Origin: Acidiferrobacterales bacterium
Lineage (GTDB): Bacteria > Pseudomonadota > Gammaproteobacteria > Acidiferrobacterales > Sulfurifustaceae
DNA: 8,781 nt
NCBI GenBank assembly: GCA_919902095.1
Contig: CAKKQL010000067.1
Coordinates: 1-8,781 of the forward strand
Direction of reading: 5' to 3'
Shown: one piece after another, positions 1-6,085 of the stretch
Position numbering within the stretch: the stretch's first letter is position 1
Layout of the letters: each line of letters begins with the position of its first letter
Notes under the pieces: generated by a model
Seen by the model: the letters and a program-made list of their open reading frames with translations, nothing else
Told to the model about the DNA's origin: nothing
Database searches by the model: none
Program-made: the position numbers and the translations under genes

Positions 1-418
1 GCCCGACGAGGAACACCGCCCGCGATGCCCACTGCCAGCAACGCTCGATATCGGGCGTGAGCGTGGCGAGCCAGAATACCAGCGCGATGCTCCCGACCCA
101 CCAGAAGTTCACCATGCTCACGTACGGCACGCGGCTCCAGATCAGGCCCAGCGCGAGCCAGGCCCAGAACAGTGTCAGGCTCAGTGCGAGCGCCGTCTTC
201 GGCAGGTGGAAGCCCTCGTTGTAGCCACGCCACAAAACCGCCAGCAGCAGCACGGTCAACAGCACACCCGCAAGCGCAAAATACTCGATGTAGGTGCCGT
301 TGAAGAATAGCGAGGAAACAAGTGCGCCGCCGAAAAACAGCGCGAAGAGCGTCGGATATCCCGCGTGCGCGAACAGCGCGCGGATCCTGGACGGCAATGG
401 AAAAATGGCCAACGGCAT
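1..418 (-). CDS. O-antigen ligase / PglL-like membrane protein, N-terminal part (runs off window)
   Basis: Partial gene: 139 residues are visible from the ATG at 416-418, and the 3' part lies beyond base 1. An in-frame TAA nine bases upstream rules out a longer protein. The product is strongly hydrophobic with at least four membrane segments. It is clearly a paralogue of the complete ligase-like protein encoded just upstream: both share an LFFNGT motif after the first helix, an LW-RG--EG/TG-H-PKT stretch at residues 62-75, and a W-WLA--LIW helix. Family membership (Wzy_C/WaaL/PglL superfamily) is inferred from that paralogy, because the catalytic periplasmic loop is outside the window. It begins 56 nt after the preceding stop codon and is probably co-transcribed with it. 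The ribosome binding site is weak. The role is likely transfer of an oligosaccharide in the inner membrane, possibly to pilin; it could instead be an O-antigen or exopolysaccharide polymerase. Confidence 0.75.
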   Translation of the reverse strand, partial: MPLAIFPLPSRIRALFAHAGYPTLFALFFGGALVSSLFFNGTYIEYFALAGVLLTVLLLAVLWRGYNEGFHLPKTALALSLTLFWAWLALGLIWSRVPYVSMVNFWWVGSIALVFWLATLTPDIERCWQWASRAVFLVG

Positions 419-474
419 CGGGCGTTATCTTGTCCGTTCTCTGGGCCCGGTATCAACGACAGTATCCATCGGGA

Positions 475-2481
475 CTACCGGCTCTTTATCGCCGGCGACG
501 TGCCGGTGAAATCCGGCATGAGCAACGGCGGCTGCGCTTTCGGCCGGAAAGTATCCGAGTCGCCACGATGCGCAAGATAGGCGGCCAGGCGTTTTCTCAG
601 CGCCTCGGCGCCACGGACATCGCCCGTGCGCTCACGCAATTCCGCGGTCAGAAGTAAATACGGGGCAACCCCCTCATCTTCCGCATAGCCGTAAGATGCG
701 CCCTCATCCAGAATTCTGCGGGCGCGCGGCACGTCGCCCAGACCGAGAACGAACCGGCCATAGAGATATCGGGCGGGATAGAAGCGCGGATTGCGCTCAA
801 GCGCGGCCCGGTAGGACCGCTCAACCTTATCGCGCCATTGCGTGCCGGCCAGTCCGGGGTTCAGGCGGTACAGCTCGGCGCGCACCAGGAATGTGACCGG
901 GCGCAGTGGATTGAGTCGCTCGGCGCGCGCCAGCAGCTGATCGGCGTCCTCGAACAGCTTCGCCTTTTGTTGCGCGTCGAGCGCCGGATTCTGTCCGAGG
1001 ACGTGCCGACGAAGATCGGCGCGCGCGATCGGCACACTGTCAGAATTAGGGCGCAAGCGCATGGCGCGTGCCAGCACCTCGTCGGCTGCGTCAGGATGCC
1101 CTTGTGCCGCCAGCTCCACGCCCCGCTGCATATCGAGGTCCGACAGGACGATACTGGCGAAGTACGCGAGTGGCAGCAGTGCCGTGGCCGCAACGATGGT
1201 GCGGAATCCACCACGGCTGAAATACTGCGCCGGGCGGATTACCCACGATTTGACGTGGCCGTGAGACGTTGCCAGGGACTGGAGCCGTGCCAGCATCAGA
1301 CCGTACACGATCAATATCGGGGGGATGTAAAACGGGAACTCGATCAGCGCATGCATGGCGATAGCGGCCAAGCCGGCGAAGAGCCCGGCGGCCTCGACGC
1401 GGTCCGCGGCGGGCAGATTCCGGTTCCGCAGCGTGTGTGCAAACAGCCAAGCGGCCGATGCCAGCACCGCGAGAAACAGAACCAGACCGGGCAGGCCGGC
1501 TTCGATCCAGAGCTGCAGATAATCGTTATGCGCGAAATATCCGGCGCTACCGTCGTCCGGATGACGGTAGCGCGCCCAGACCAGCGGGTACAACCCCACG
1601 CCCGCCCCCCACCAGGGGGACTGCCGCAACAGCTCCCACGATTGCCGCCAGATGAGCCAGCGCTCGCTGCCCGCCGCCGCGGGATCGGAAAGCGTGCCGA
1701 AGCGCGCCGTCAGCCCGCCCTGCGAACCCAGTTCCGCGCCCGCGTAGGCGAGGAACACGAGCGCGAGCACCGCCGCGAGTGCGCGCCTGGGTACATGGCG
1801 ATACGTGCAGGCTACGAGCAGCCCAAGACCGAAGAACAGGGTCAGGATCGATCCCCGACTGCGCGTGATCATCACACCGCAAACCAGAAGAAAAAACGCC
1901 GCGCCGAGCACGGTGGGCAGGGTGCGCGATGTTTTTCCTGGGAGACAGCGCAAAAGCAAATAACCCGCCGTCGGCAATGCGATGAGGTTAAGCATCGCGG
2001 CGTACATATTGGCGTCGAGAAACAGCGACCGCGGCGGTTGATTCAGAACGAACATCTGATAGCCGCCGTGCAGCCCCAAACCGAGACCCGCGAGCAAGGT
2101 GAACGCCGACAGATACGGCCACGCTATCCGTGCTCGTTCCGCCATCAGCACCATGATGATAAACCCCATCGGCAGGAGGCTCTGCCACCAGAAACCGACG
2201 GTCGTCCCGATGTACGCCACCGGATTCCATATCAGGGTGATGGCAAGCCAGGTCCAGTACAGCAGCATCGCCACGATCAGGCCCGTCTTGGGCACATGCA
2301 GGCCGGTCGGGCCGCGCCACCAGAGAACACCCCATAGGGCGACCGTCAGCAAGGCGAGCGTGAGACTGAGGACACCGAGATTGGTGCCGTTGAAGAACAG
2401 CGCCGCCACACAGGCCGCGGCGACAGCGAGCGACACGAGCCGCTCACGCCAATGGTCGCGGAGGGAAACCAGGCTCGGCAT
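475..2481 (-). CDS. O-antigen ligase (Wzy_C superfamily) with TPR-like C-terminal domain; candidate pilin glycosyltransferase
   Basis: A 668-residue polytopic inner-membrane protein. Residues about 15-400 hold roughly ten or eleven hydrophobic segments. The large periplasmic-loop region (about 250-330) carries the WaaL/Wzy/PglL hallmark: GAGVG at 292-296, then the AHND motif with His318-Asn319, followed by GLPGL. An upstream SRG with Arg209 after a helix is also typical. A further helix lies at about 428-447, followed by a helical, Ala/Leu/Arg-rich tail (450-640) that looks like TPR repeats. Members of this superfamily move lipid-linked glycans onto lipid A core, or onto pilin in the PglL/TfpO branch. 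The gene directly follows the pilin genes, like tfpO behind pilA in Pseudomonas and Acinetobacter, so pilin O-glycosylation is the favoured inference. An O-antigen or exopolysaccharide polymerase is possible. It starts 42 nt beyond a strong terminator and shows no clear Shine-Dalgarno, so expression may depend on read-through or an unseen promoter. Confidence 0.85.
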   Translation of the reverse strand: MPSLVSLRDHWRERLVSLAVAAACVAALFFNGTNLGVLSLTLALLTVALWGVLWWRGPTGLHVPKTGLIVAMLLYWTWLAITLIWNPVAYIGTTVGFWWQSLLPMGFIIMVLMAERARIAWPYLSAFTLLAGLGLGLHGGYQMFVLNQPPRSLFLDANMYAAMLNLIALPTAGYLLLRCLPGKTSRTLPTVLGAAFFLLVCGVMITRSRGSILTLFFGLGLLVACTYRHVPRRALAAVLALVFLAYAGAELGSQGGLTARFGTLSDPAAAGSERWLIWRQSWELLRQSPWWGAGVGLYPLVWARYRHPDDGSAGYFAHNDYLQLWIEAGLPGLVLFLAVLASAAWLFAHTLRNRNLPAADRVEAAGLFAGLAAIAMHALIEFPFYIPPILIVYGLMLARLQSLATSHGHVKSWVIRPAQYFSRGGFRTIVAATALLPLAYFASIVLSDLDMQRGVELAAQGHPDAADEVLARAMRLRPNSDSVPIARADLRRHVLGQNPALDAQQKAKLFEDADQLLARAERLNPLRPVTFLVRAELYRLNPGLAGTQWRDKVERSYRAALERNPRFYPARYLYGRFVLGLGDVPRARRILDEGASYGYAEDEGVAPYLLLTAELRERTGDVRGAEALRKRLAAYLAHRGDSDTFRPKAQPPLLMPDFTGTSPAIKSR

Positions 2482-2523
2482 CAGACGGGGCGAAGGCGGA
2501 AATGGGCAGCGGGTGCGTGCGGC

Positions 2524-2565
2524 AAAAAAACAAAAGGGGTGAGCACCCCGATGCGCTCACCCCTT
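2524..2565 (-). terminator. Rho-independent terminator of the pilin operon
   Basis: On the minus strand an 11-bp perfect stem (AAGGGGTGAGC at 2555-2565 pairing with GCTCACCCCTT at 2534-2544) closes a 10-nt loop. It is followed by a T-rich run (TTGTTTTTTT, 2524-2533). It lies 25 nt downstream of the stop codon of the last pilin gene and upstream of the ligase genes, so it should end most pilin transcripts and set a lower level for the glycan genes. Confidence 0.93.
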
Positions 2566-2590
2566 ACGGTGTGTATACCGCTTGCGAAGG

Positions 2591-3031
2591 CTAGCAACCC
2601 GACTGGGCGTCGGTCGAAACCGTTGCAGCGGTGGTGCCATTGGCAGCCGAATAGGTCACGTGGCAGCCCGTCCGCAGCGTGAATTTCGCCCCCGGGTTGG
2701 CCCCCGCGCCGCCGCTGAGCACGGTGAAAGTAAAACCCGAGTAGTCCGACAGCGCATCATCGATGGCGCTGGCGATGGGATAACCGTCGTTCATCTGGAT
2801 CACCGTGCCCTCCAGCAGGACGTTGCCGTTGGAGCTCAGGCCCTTGGCGAGCTGCGTGGCGTGGGCGATGGCAGCGGTGCTGCGCAGACTGCCGGTGAGA
2901 CCGTTGATCGCGGCCAGGCGCGCGTCGGTGGATAAATCCGAGAATCGCGGCAGCGCGGCGGCGGCCAGGATGCCGAGGATGACGATGACGATGACCAGTT
3001 CGATCAGGGTGAAGCCGGCGCTTTTCTTCAT
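2591..3031 (-). CDS. MshA-like type IV pilin, copy A (identical twin of copy B)
   Basis: A 146-residue prepilin. The leader MKKSAG ends in the prepilin-peptidase site Gly6|Phe7, followed by the class III signature FTLIELVIVIVILGILAAAA with Glu5 of the mature protein (residue 11). The IVIVILGILA...LPRF pattern resembles MshA-type pilins more than PilA. The mature protein would be 140 residues: an N-terminal helix for filament packing, then a beta-rich head. Cys123 and Cys146, the final residue, probably close the C-terminal D-loop by a disulfide. The protein is identical to that of the gene just upstream. It is the last pilin before a strong terminator. It has a perfect AAGGAGG ribosome binding site eight nt before ATG, and a sigma-54-like element further up. 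Whether it is the major or a minor subunit cannot be told; its strong translation signals suggest a major one. Confidence 0.93.
   Translation of the reverse strand: MKKSAGFTLIELVIVIVILGILAAAALPRFSDLSTDARLAAINGLTGSLRSTAAIAHATQLAKGLSSNGNVLLEGTVIQMNDGYPIASAIDDALSDYSGFTFTVLSGGAGANPGAKFTLRTGCHVTYSAANGTTAATVSTDAQSGC
2593..3031 (-). repeat. Perfect 439-bp direct repeat, copy 1 (pilin CDS)
   Basis: Identical by eye, base for base, to 3111-3549. The match covers the whole reading frame from ATG through the last base of the stop codon. It ends abruptly on both sides: the stop is TAG here and TGA in the other copy, and the leader regions are unrelated. Confidence 0.93.
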
Positions 3032-3039
3032 AATCTTGT

Positions 3040-3046
3040 CCTCCTT
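3040..3046 (-). promoter_or_regulatory. Strong Shine-Dalgarno for pilin copy A
   Basis: AAGGAGG on the minus strand, eight nt before the ATG at 3029-3031. It is the best ribosome binding site in the window; the twin gene has only a weak GAGAGG eleven nt before its ATG. Confidence 0.85.
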
Positions 3047-3083
3047 ATTAAACCCTATGAATACTTAAGATCGGCTATTTCTG

Positions 3084-3099
3084 TGCAAAACACAATCCC
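3084..3099 (-). promoter_or_regulatory. Candidate sigma-54 (RpoN) promoter of pilin copy A
   Basis: The minus strand reads GGGATTGTGTTTTGCA. It matches the -24/-12 pattern with GG, ten bases, then GC, and TT before and A after the GC, though the CAC of the -24 box is missing. A start about 12 nt downstream would give a leader of roughly 40 nt. No convincing sigma-70 pair was found in the 77-nt gap. RpoN control is common for type IV pilin genes in Pseudomonas and relatives, so this is plausible but rests on sequence pattern alone. Confidence 0.45.
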
Positions 3100-3108
3100 T
3101 GTATCCAA

Positions 3109-3549
3109 TCAGCAACCCGACTGGGCGTCGGTCGAAACCGTTGCAGCGGTGGTGCCATTGGCAGCCGAATAGGTCACGTGGCAGCCCGTCCGCAGCGTGA
3201 ATTTCGCCCCCGGGTTGGCCCCCGCGCCGCCGCTGAGCACGGTGAAAGTAAAACCCGAGTAGTCCGACAGCGCATCATCGATGGCGCTGGCGATGGGATA
3301 ACCGTCGTTCATCTGGATCACCGTGCCCTCCAGCAGGACGTTGCCGTTGGAGCTCAGGCCCTTGGCGAGCTGCGTGGCGTGGGCGATGGCAGCGGTGCTG
3401 CGCAGACTGCCGGTGAGACCGTTGATCGCGGCCAGGCGCGCGTCGGTGGATAAATCCGAGAATCGCGGCAGCGCGGCGGCGGCCAGGATGCCGAGGATGA
3501 CGATGACGATGACCAGTTCGATCAGGGTGAAGCCGGCGCTTTTCTTCAT
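3109..3549 (-). CDS. MshA-like type IV pilin, copy B (identical twin of copy A)
   Basis: Encodes exactly the same 146-residue prepilin as the next gene downstream: Gly6|Phe7 cleavage site, mature Glu5, and the Cys123/Cys146 pair. No synonymous difference was seen over the coding sequence. It ends in TGA, not TAG. The leader has only a weak GAGAGG eleven nt from ATG, but a good sigma-70-like promoter lies about 50-75 nt upstream, in the 150-nt gap after the divergent third pilin. It may be transcribed both from that promoter and from the upstream operon. Since the product is identical to that of copy A, any functional difference must lie in dosage or timing. Confidence 0.92.
   Translation of the reverse strand: MKKSAGFTLIELVIVIVILGILAAAALPRFSDLSTDARLAAINGLTGSLRSTAAIAHATQLAKGLSSNGNVLLEGTVIQMNDGYPIASAIDDALSDYSGFTFTVLSGGAGANPGAKFTLRTGCHVTYSAANGTTAATVSTDAQSGC
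3111..3549 (-). repeat. Perfect 439-bp direct repeat, copy 2 (pilin CDS)
   Basis: Partner of 2593-3031, offset by 518 bp. The 79 bp between the copies are not repeated outside them, so this is not a simple tandem duplication of a longer unit. Confidence 0.93.
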
Positions 3550-3595
3550 GATTTATGTAGCCTCTCGTCTAAACGGACTTCGCTCTACGGTCAAC

Positions 3596-3624
3596 ATTAT
3601 CCTGCCAGAACGTCGGGCTGGCAA
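3596..3624 (-). promoter_or_regulatory. Sigma-70-like promoter of pilin copy B
   Basis: On the minus strand a -35 TTGCCA (3619-3624) is separated by 17 bp from a -10 GATAAT (3596-3601), each matching five of six consensus bases. Transcription would start near 3589, about 40 nt before the ATG at 3549. It sits in the 150-nt gap downstream of the third pilin, the largest gap inside the pilus cassette. Confidence 0.6.
3603..3623. promoter_or_regulatory. Inverted repeat within the copy B promoter (possible operator)
   Basis: TGCCAG, nine bases, CTGGCA: a 6-bp dyad lying across the spacer and -35 box of the predicted sigma-70 promoter. The 15-bp centre-to-centre spacing would suit a dimeric regulator. 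The arms are short enough to arise by chance. Confidence 0.3.
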
Positions 3625-3699
3625 ATGTACGGGGACATCACGATAAGCCTCCAGATTTCCGCGCACCGAAGGCTGTTTTCCAGAACCGGCAATAGGAAC

Positions 3700-4134
3700 T
3701 TAACAGCCGGTCGTGCCGTCGGTGGACACCGTCACGCCGGTGCCCGTGGACTCGGTGTACGTAACGTAACAGTTGGTCCGCATCGTGAACCGCGCCTGGG
3801 TGGCACTGGGCGTCCCGAGGAAGGTGGCCGTGAACCCGGAGTAGTCCGTAATCAGGTCGTCAATGAAGCTCGCGGTCGGATAGCCGTCCTTCATGGTAAC
3901 GGCCACCCCATCTACCGTCACAGACCCATTGGAGCTCAGACCCTTGGCCAGCTGCGTGGCACGCGCGATGGCGGCGGCGCTGCGCATGCCGCCAGCCATG
4001 CCGTTGAGCGCGGCCAGACGCGCATCGACGGATAGATCAGCGAACCTTGGCAATGCCGTCGCCGCAAGGATGCCGAGGATGACGATGACGATGACGAGTT
4101 CGATCAGGGTGAAACCCGCATGCTGCTGTTTCAT
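3700..4134 (-). CDS. MshA-like type IV pilin, divergent third paralogue
   Basis: A 144-residue prepilin with leader MKQQHAG, cleavage Gly7|Phe8, and the N-terminal helix FTLIELVIVIVILGILAATA with mature Glu5 (residue 12). Much of the sequence matches the twin pilins (ATQLAKGLSSNG, DGYP-AS, DYSGFT), and it has the same Cys122/Cys144 pair with Cys as the last residue. The heads differ at many positions, so it escaped the event that made the other two identical. It starts 37 nt after the minor pseudopilin stop with a GGAG nine nt before ATG, and is probably co-transcribed with the ATPase and platform genes. It could be a second structural pilin or a minor subunit. Confidence 0.92.
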   Translation of the reverse strand: MKQQHAGFTLIELVIVIVILGILAATALPRFADLSVDARLAALNGMAGGMRSAAAIARATQLAKGLSSNGSVTVDGVAVTMKDGYPTASFIDDLITDYSGFTATFLGTPSATQARFTMRTNCYVTYTESTGTGVTVSTDGTTGC

Positions 4135-4171
4135 TTATCTATTCTCCATGAAAACACGAACTAAATTCGAG

Positions 4172-4756
4172 TTACCTTCTCCATTGATAAGATTCCATTG
4201 CCGCTAGCTGCATACCTTCAATCGCGTCAATGCCGCTGTCATAGACCCCATTCCCGTTGGCGTCAGTATATACCAGTCGAATTTTGAACCTGGCACGGGG
4301 AGGGTCATCGACCCCCCCAGAAAAATAACCAGTGTTGTCAACAATATACACGAGCGCCCGACCGGGCAAGTCGAAATACCAACTGCCCTTTTCCAACGCA
4401 TGAGGGTCAGCCTCGGCAAGCTCCCCCAAATAGTTCTTGGGCACCTCTGCCAGCACACTCATGGGATTGCTGTTCTCGTACGCGGGCAATGTCGCCACCT
4501 TTTGCCTGACGATGGATTCGGCCACCTTTATACCAAGTCCGCTCCGCATAGCCCCGACCGTCGACTCCATGACAACCCGCTCGGCATCAACCTGCAAGGC
4601 AATCAGTCGCGAGATTGCGATTACGAAGAGGATCGTGATAATCACGATCACCACCACCAGTTCGAACAGGGAAAACCCGCGCGCGCTTGCTCTTCTTGCC
4701 CTCCAATTCGTGGCAACCCATGTTCCGGAATTAGCCTCGCCAGTGCTACTGGACAT
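4172..4756 (-). CDS. Minor pseudopilin with long leader and calcium-loop-like motif
   Basis: A 194-residue prepilin-like protein. The first 27 residues form an unusually long, basic leader (RARRASARG) ending in Gly27|Phe28. The mature start FSLFELVVVIVIITILFVIA keeps Glu5 (residue 32). No alternative start codon lies inside the leader. The mature part (167 residues) has no cysteine. It carries TDANGNGVYDSGID at 164-177, in which D165, N167, N169, D173 and D177 are spaced like an EF-hand or dockerin calcium loop. It follows the MshG-like gene by 67 nt, the place where MSHA operons carry mshF/mshB, and is probably a minor, priming or tip pseudopilin. Its base composition appears less GC-rich than its neighbours. 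The pseudopilin assignment is firm; the specific role is inferred. Confidence 0.87.
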   Translation of the reverse strand: MSSSTGEANSGTWVATNWRARRASARGFSLFELVVVIVIITILFVIAISRLIALQVDAERVVMESTVGAMRSGLGIKVAESIVRQKVATLPAYENSNPMSVLAEVPKNYLGELAEADPHALEKGSWYFDLPGRALVYIVDNTGYFSGGVDDPPRARFKIRLVYTDANGNGVYDSGIDAIEGMQLAAMESYQWRR

Positions 4757-4800
4757 ATCTGCCGTTCCGGTACAATAGGTTAGAGGTGGTAATTTGTCCA

Positions 4801-4814
4801 GTTTCTTAAGAAAC
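4801..4814. promoter_or_regulatory. 14-bp perfect palindrome between platform and pseudopilin genes
   Basis: GTTTCTTAAGAAAC reads the same on both strands and lies in the 67-nt gap upstream of the minor pseudopilin. No T-run follows, so it is not a standard terminator. It could be an operator or a small mRNA hairpin; chance cannot be excluded. Confidence 0.3.
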
Positions 4815-4823
4815 GGCCGAAAC

Positions 4824-6047
4824 TTACTTCCGCGTCACCTGCACCAGTTCCCACATCGGCAGGAACACGCCCAAGGCCAGAATCAGCACCATCACACCAA
4901 GGATAATGATCAATATCGGCTGGATCGCGGCGCTCAGATTCTTGATGTCGTAGTCGATCTCGCGGTCATAGAATTCCGCGACGTTCAGCATCAGAGCATC
5001 CACGGCGCCACTTTCCTCACCGACCGAGAGCATCTGGATCACCAGCGGCGGAAACATTCCCGTGGCCGCGGCGGTGCGCGCGATGGTTTCGCCGCGCTCC
5101 ACGCCATCGCGCATCTGCAGGATGCGTTCGCTGATGAAATCGTTGTCAACCGCGCGGCTGACCACCGTCATGCCCGGCACCAGCGGCACGCCGGCCTTGA
5201 TCATCACCGCCAGCGCGCGGGTGAAACGGCTCAACATCGCCTTGGTGATGATCTTGCCGGCCACCGGCAAGTTCAGCTTGAGTCGATGCCAACGGTAACG
5301 ACCGTCCGCGGTACGCCCATAGCCACGTGCAGCCAAAATGGCGCCTATAGCAACGACCAGAATGACATGCCAATAGGCGATAGTGAATTTTGACATCGCA
5401 ATCAGCAGCTTTGTGCTCCAGGGGAGCTCAATACGGAAACTGGCAAACACCTTGACGAACGCCGGGATCACAAAGAGATTGATAATCGCCAGGGCGATAA
5501 CCATGGCGACAACGACAAAAATGGGATAACGCAGGGCCGACCTGACGCGATCGCGGGTATCCTTTTCGCGGTCCAGATAAATCGCCAGTTGCTGGAACAC
5601 CTCTTCCAAGCTGCCCGTGCTTTCGCCGACCTGAACCATGCTGATAAAGAGCGGCGGAAATATATCGCCGTGGCGCTTCAGCGCCGTGGACAGCTCCAGG
5701 CCGGTATCCAGGCTTGCGCTGATGGACTGGATGATGCGGCCGAACGCCGGGTTCTGGGTGGACTCGCGCAAGCCACGCAGCGCCTGCATGATCGGCACGC
5801 CGGCCTTCATCAGGGTGTACATCTGGCGGCAGAAAAGAATCAGATCGACCAGCTCCACCTTGCCGCCGCCGAAGCGGGTACGCAACAGCGCAAACACGTC
5901 CTGGCTGGTCTTGGTGAGATTGATGTCTATCGGCGTGACGCCGCTGTTGAACAGCTGCGTGGCGACCGCATCCGGCGAGGCGGCATCCACCTGGCCCTTG
6001 ACGGCCTCGCCGCGCTGGTTGCGGCCGCGGTACTGATAGACCGGCAT
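4824..6047 (-). CDS. mshG: MshG/PilC/GspF-type inner-membrane platform protein
   Basis: A 407-residue polytopic protein of the GspF family, which sits in the inner membrane and couples the assembly ATPase to pilin insertion. The N-terminus MPVYQYRGRNQRGEAVKG is typical. Two GspF domains follow (about 71-193 and 274-395), each with the repeated signature of the family: LMKAGVP at 79-85 with VGESTGSLEEV at 140-150, and MIKAGVP at 282-288 with VGEESGAVDALM at 342-353. Membrane segments lie at about 174-197, 224-241 and 376-397. Length and N-terminal style fit MshG better than PilC, but the three families intergrade. The gene starts 38 nt after the ATPase stop, with only a weak AGGG before ATG, and is certainly in the same operon. 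Confidence 0.9.
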   Translation of the reverse strand: MPVYQYRGRNQRGEAVKGQVDAASPDAVATQLFNSGVTPIDINLTKTSQDVFALLRTRFGGGKVELVDLILFCRQMYTLMKAGVPIMQALRGLRESTQNPAFGRIIQSISASLDTGLELSTALKRHGDIFPPLFISMVQVGESTGSLEEVFQQLAIYLDREKDTRDRVRSALRYPIFVVVAMVIALAIINLFVIPAFVKVFASFRIELPWSTKLLIAMSKFTIAYWHVILVVAIGAILAARGYGRTADGRYRWHRLKLNLPVAGKIITKAMLSRFTRALAVMIKAGVPLVPGMTVVSRAVDNDFISERILQMRDGVERGETIARTAAATGMFPPLVIQMLSVGEESGAVDALMLNVAEFYDREIDYDIKNLSAAIQPILIIILGVMVLILALGVFLPMWELVQVTRK

Positions 6048-6085
6048 AAAGGTAGCCCTACTTCGTTCGTCCGGACATAAGAGGA

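Noticed and set aside
838..2337. 499-codon open frame on the plus strand
   Set aside because: It lies entirely antisense to the ligase-like gene; its product is Arg/Gln/His-rich with no recognisable domain, as expected for a shadow in GC-rich DNA.
2593..3549. Assembly artefact as the explanation of the identical pilin genes
   Set aside because: Both outer flanks and the spacer are distinct and carry plausible signals for each gene, so a real duplication is more likely. Only long reads can settle it.
2593..4134. CRISPR or short tandem-repeat array
   Set aside because: The repetition is explained by three paralogous pilin genes; there are no short regularly spaced repeats.
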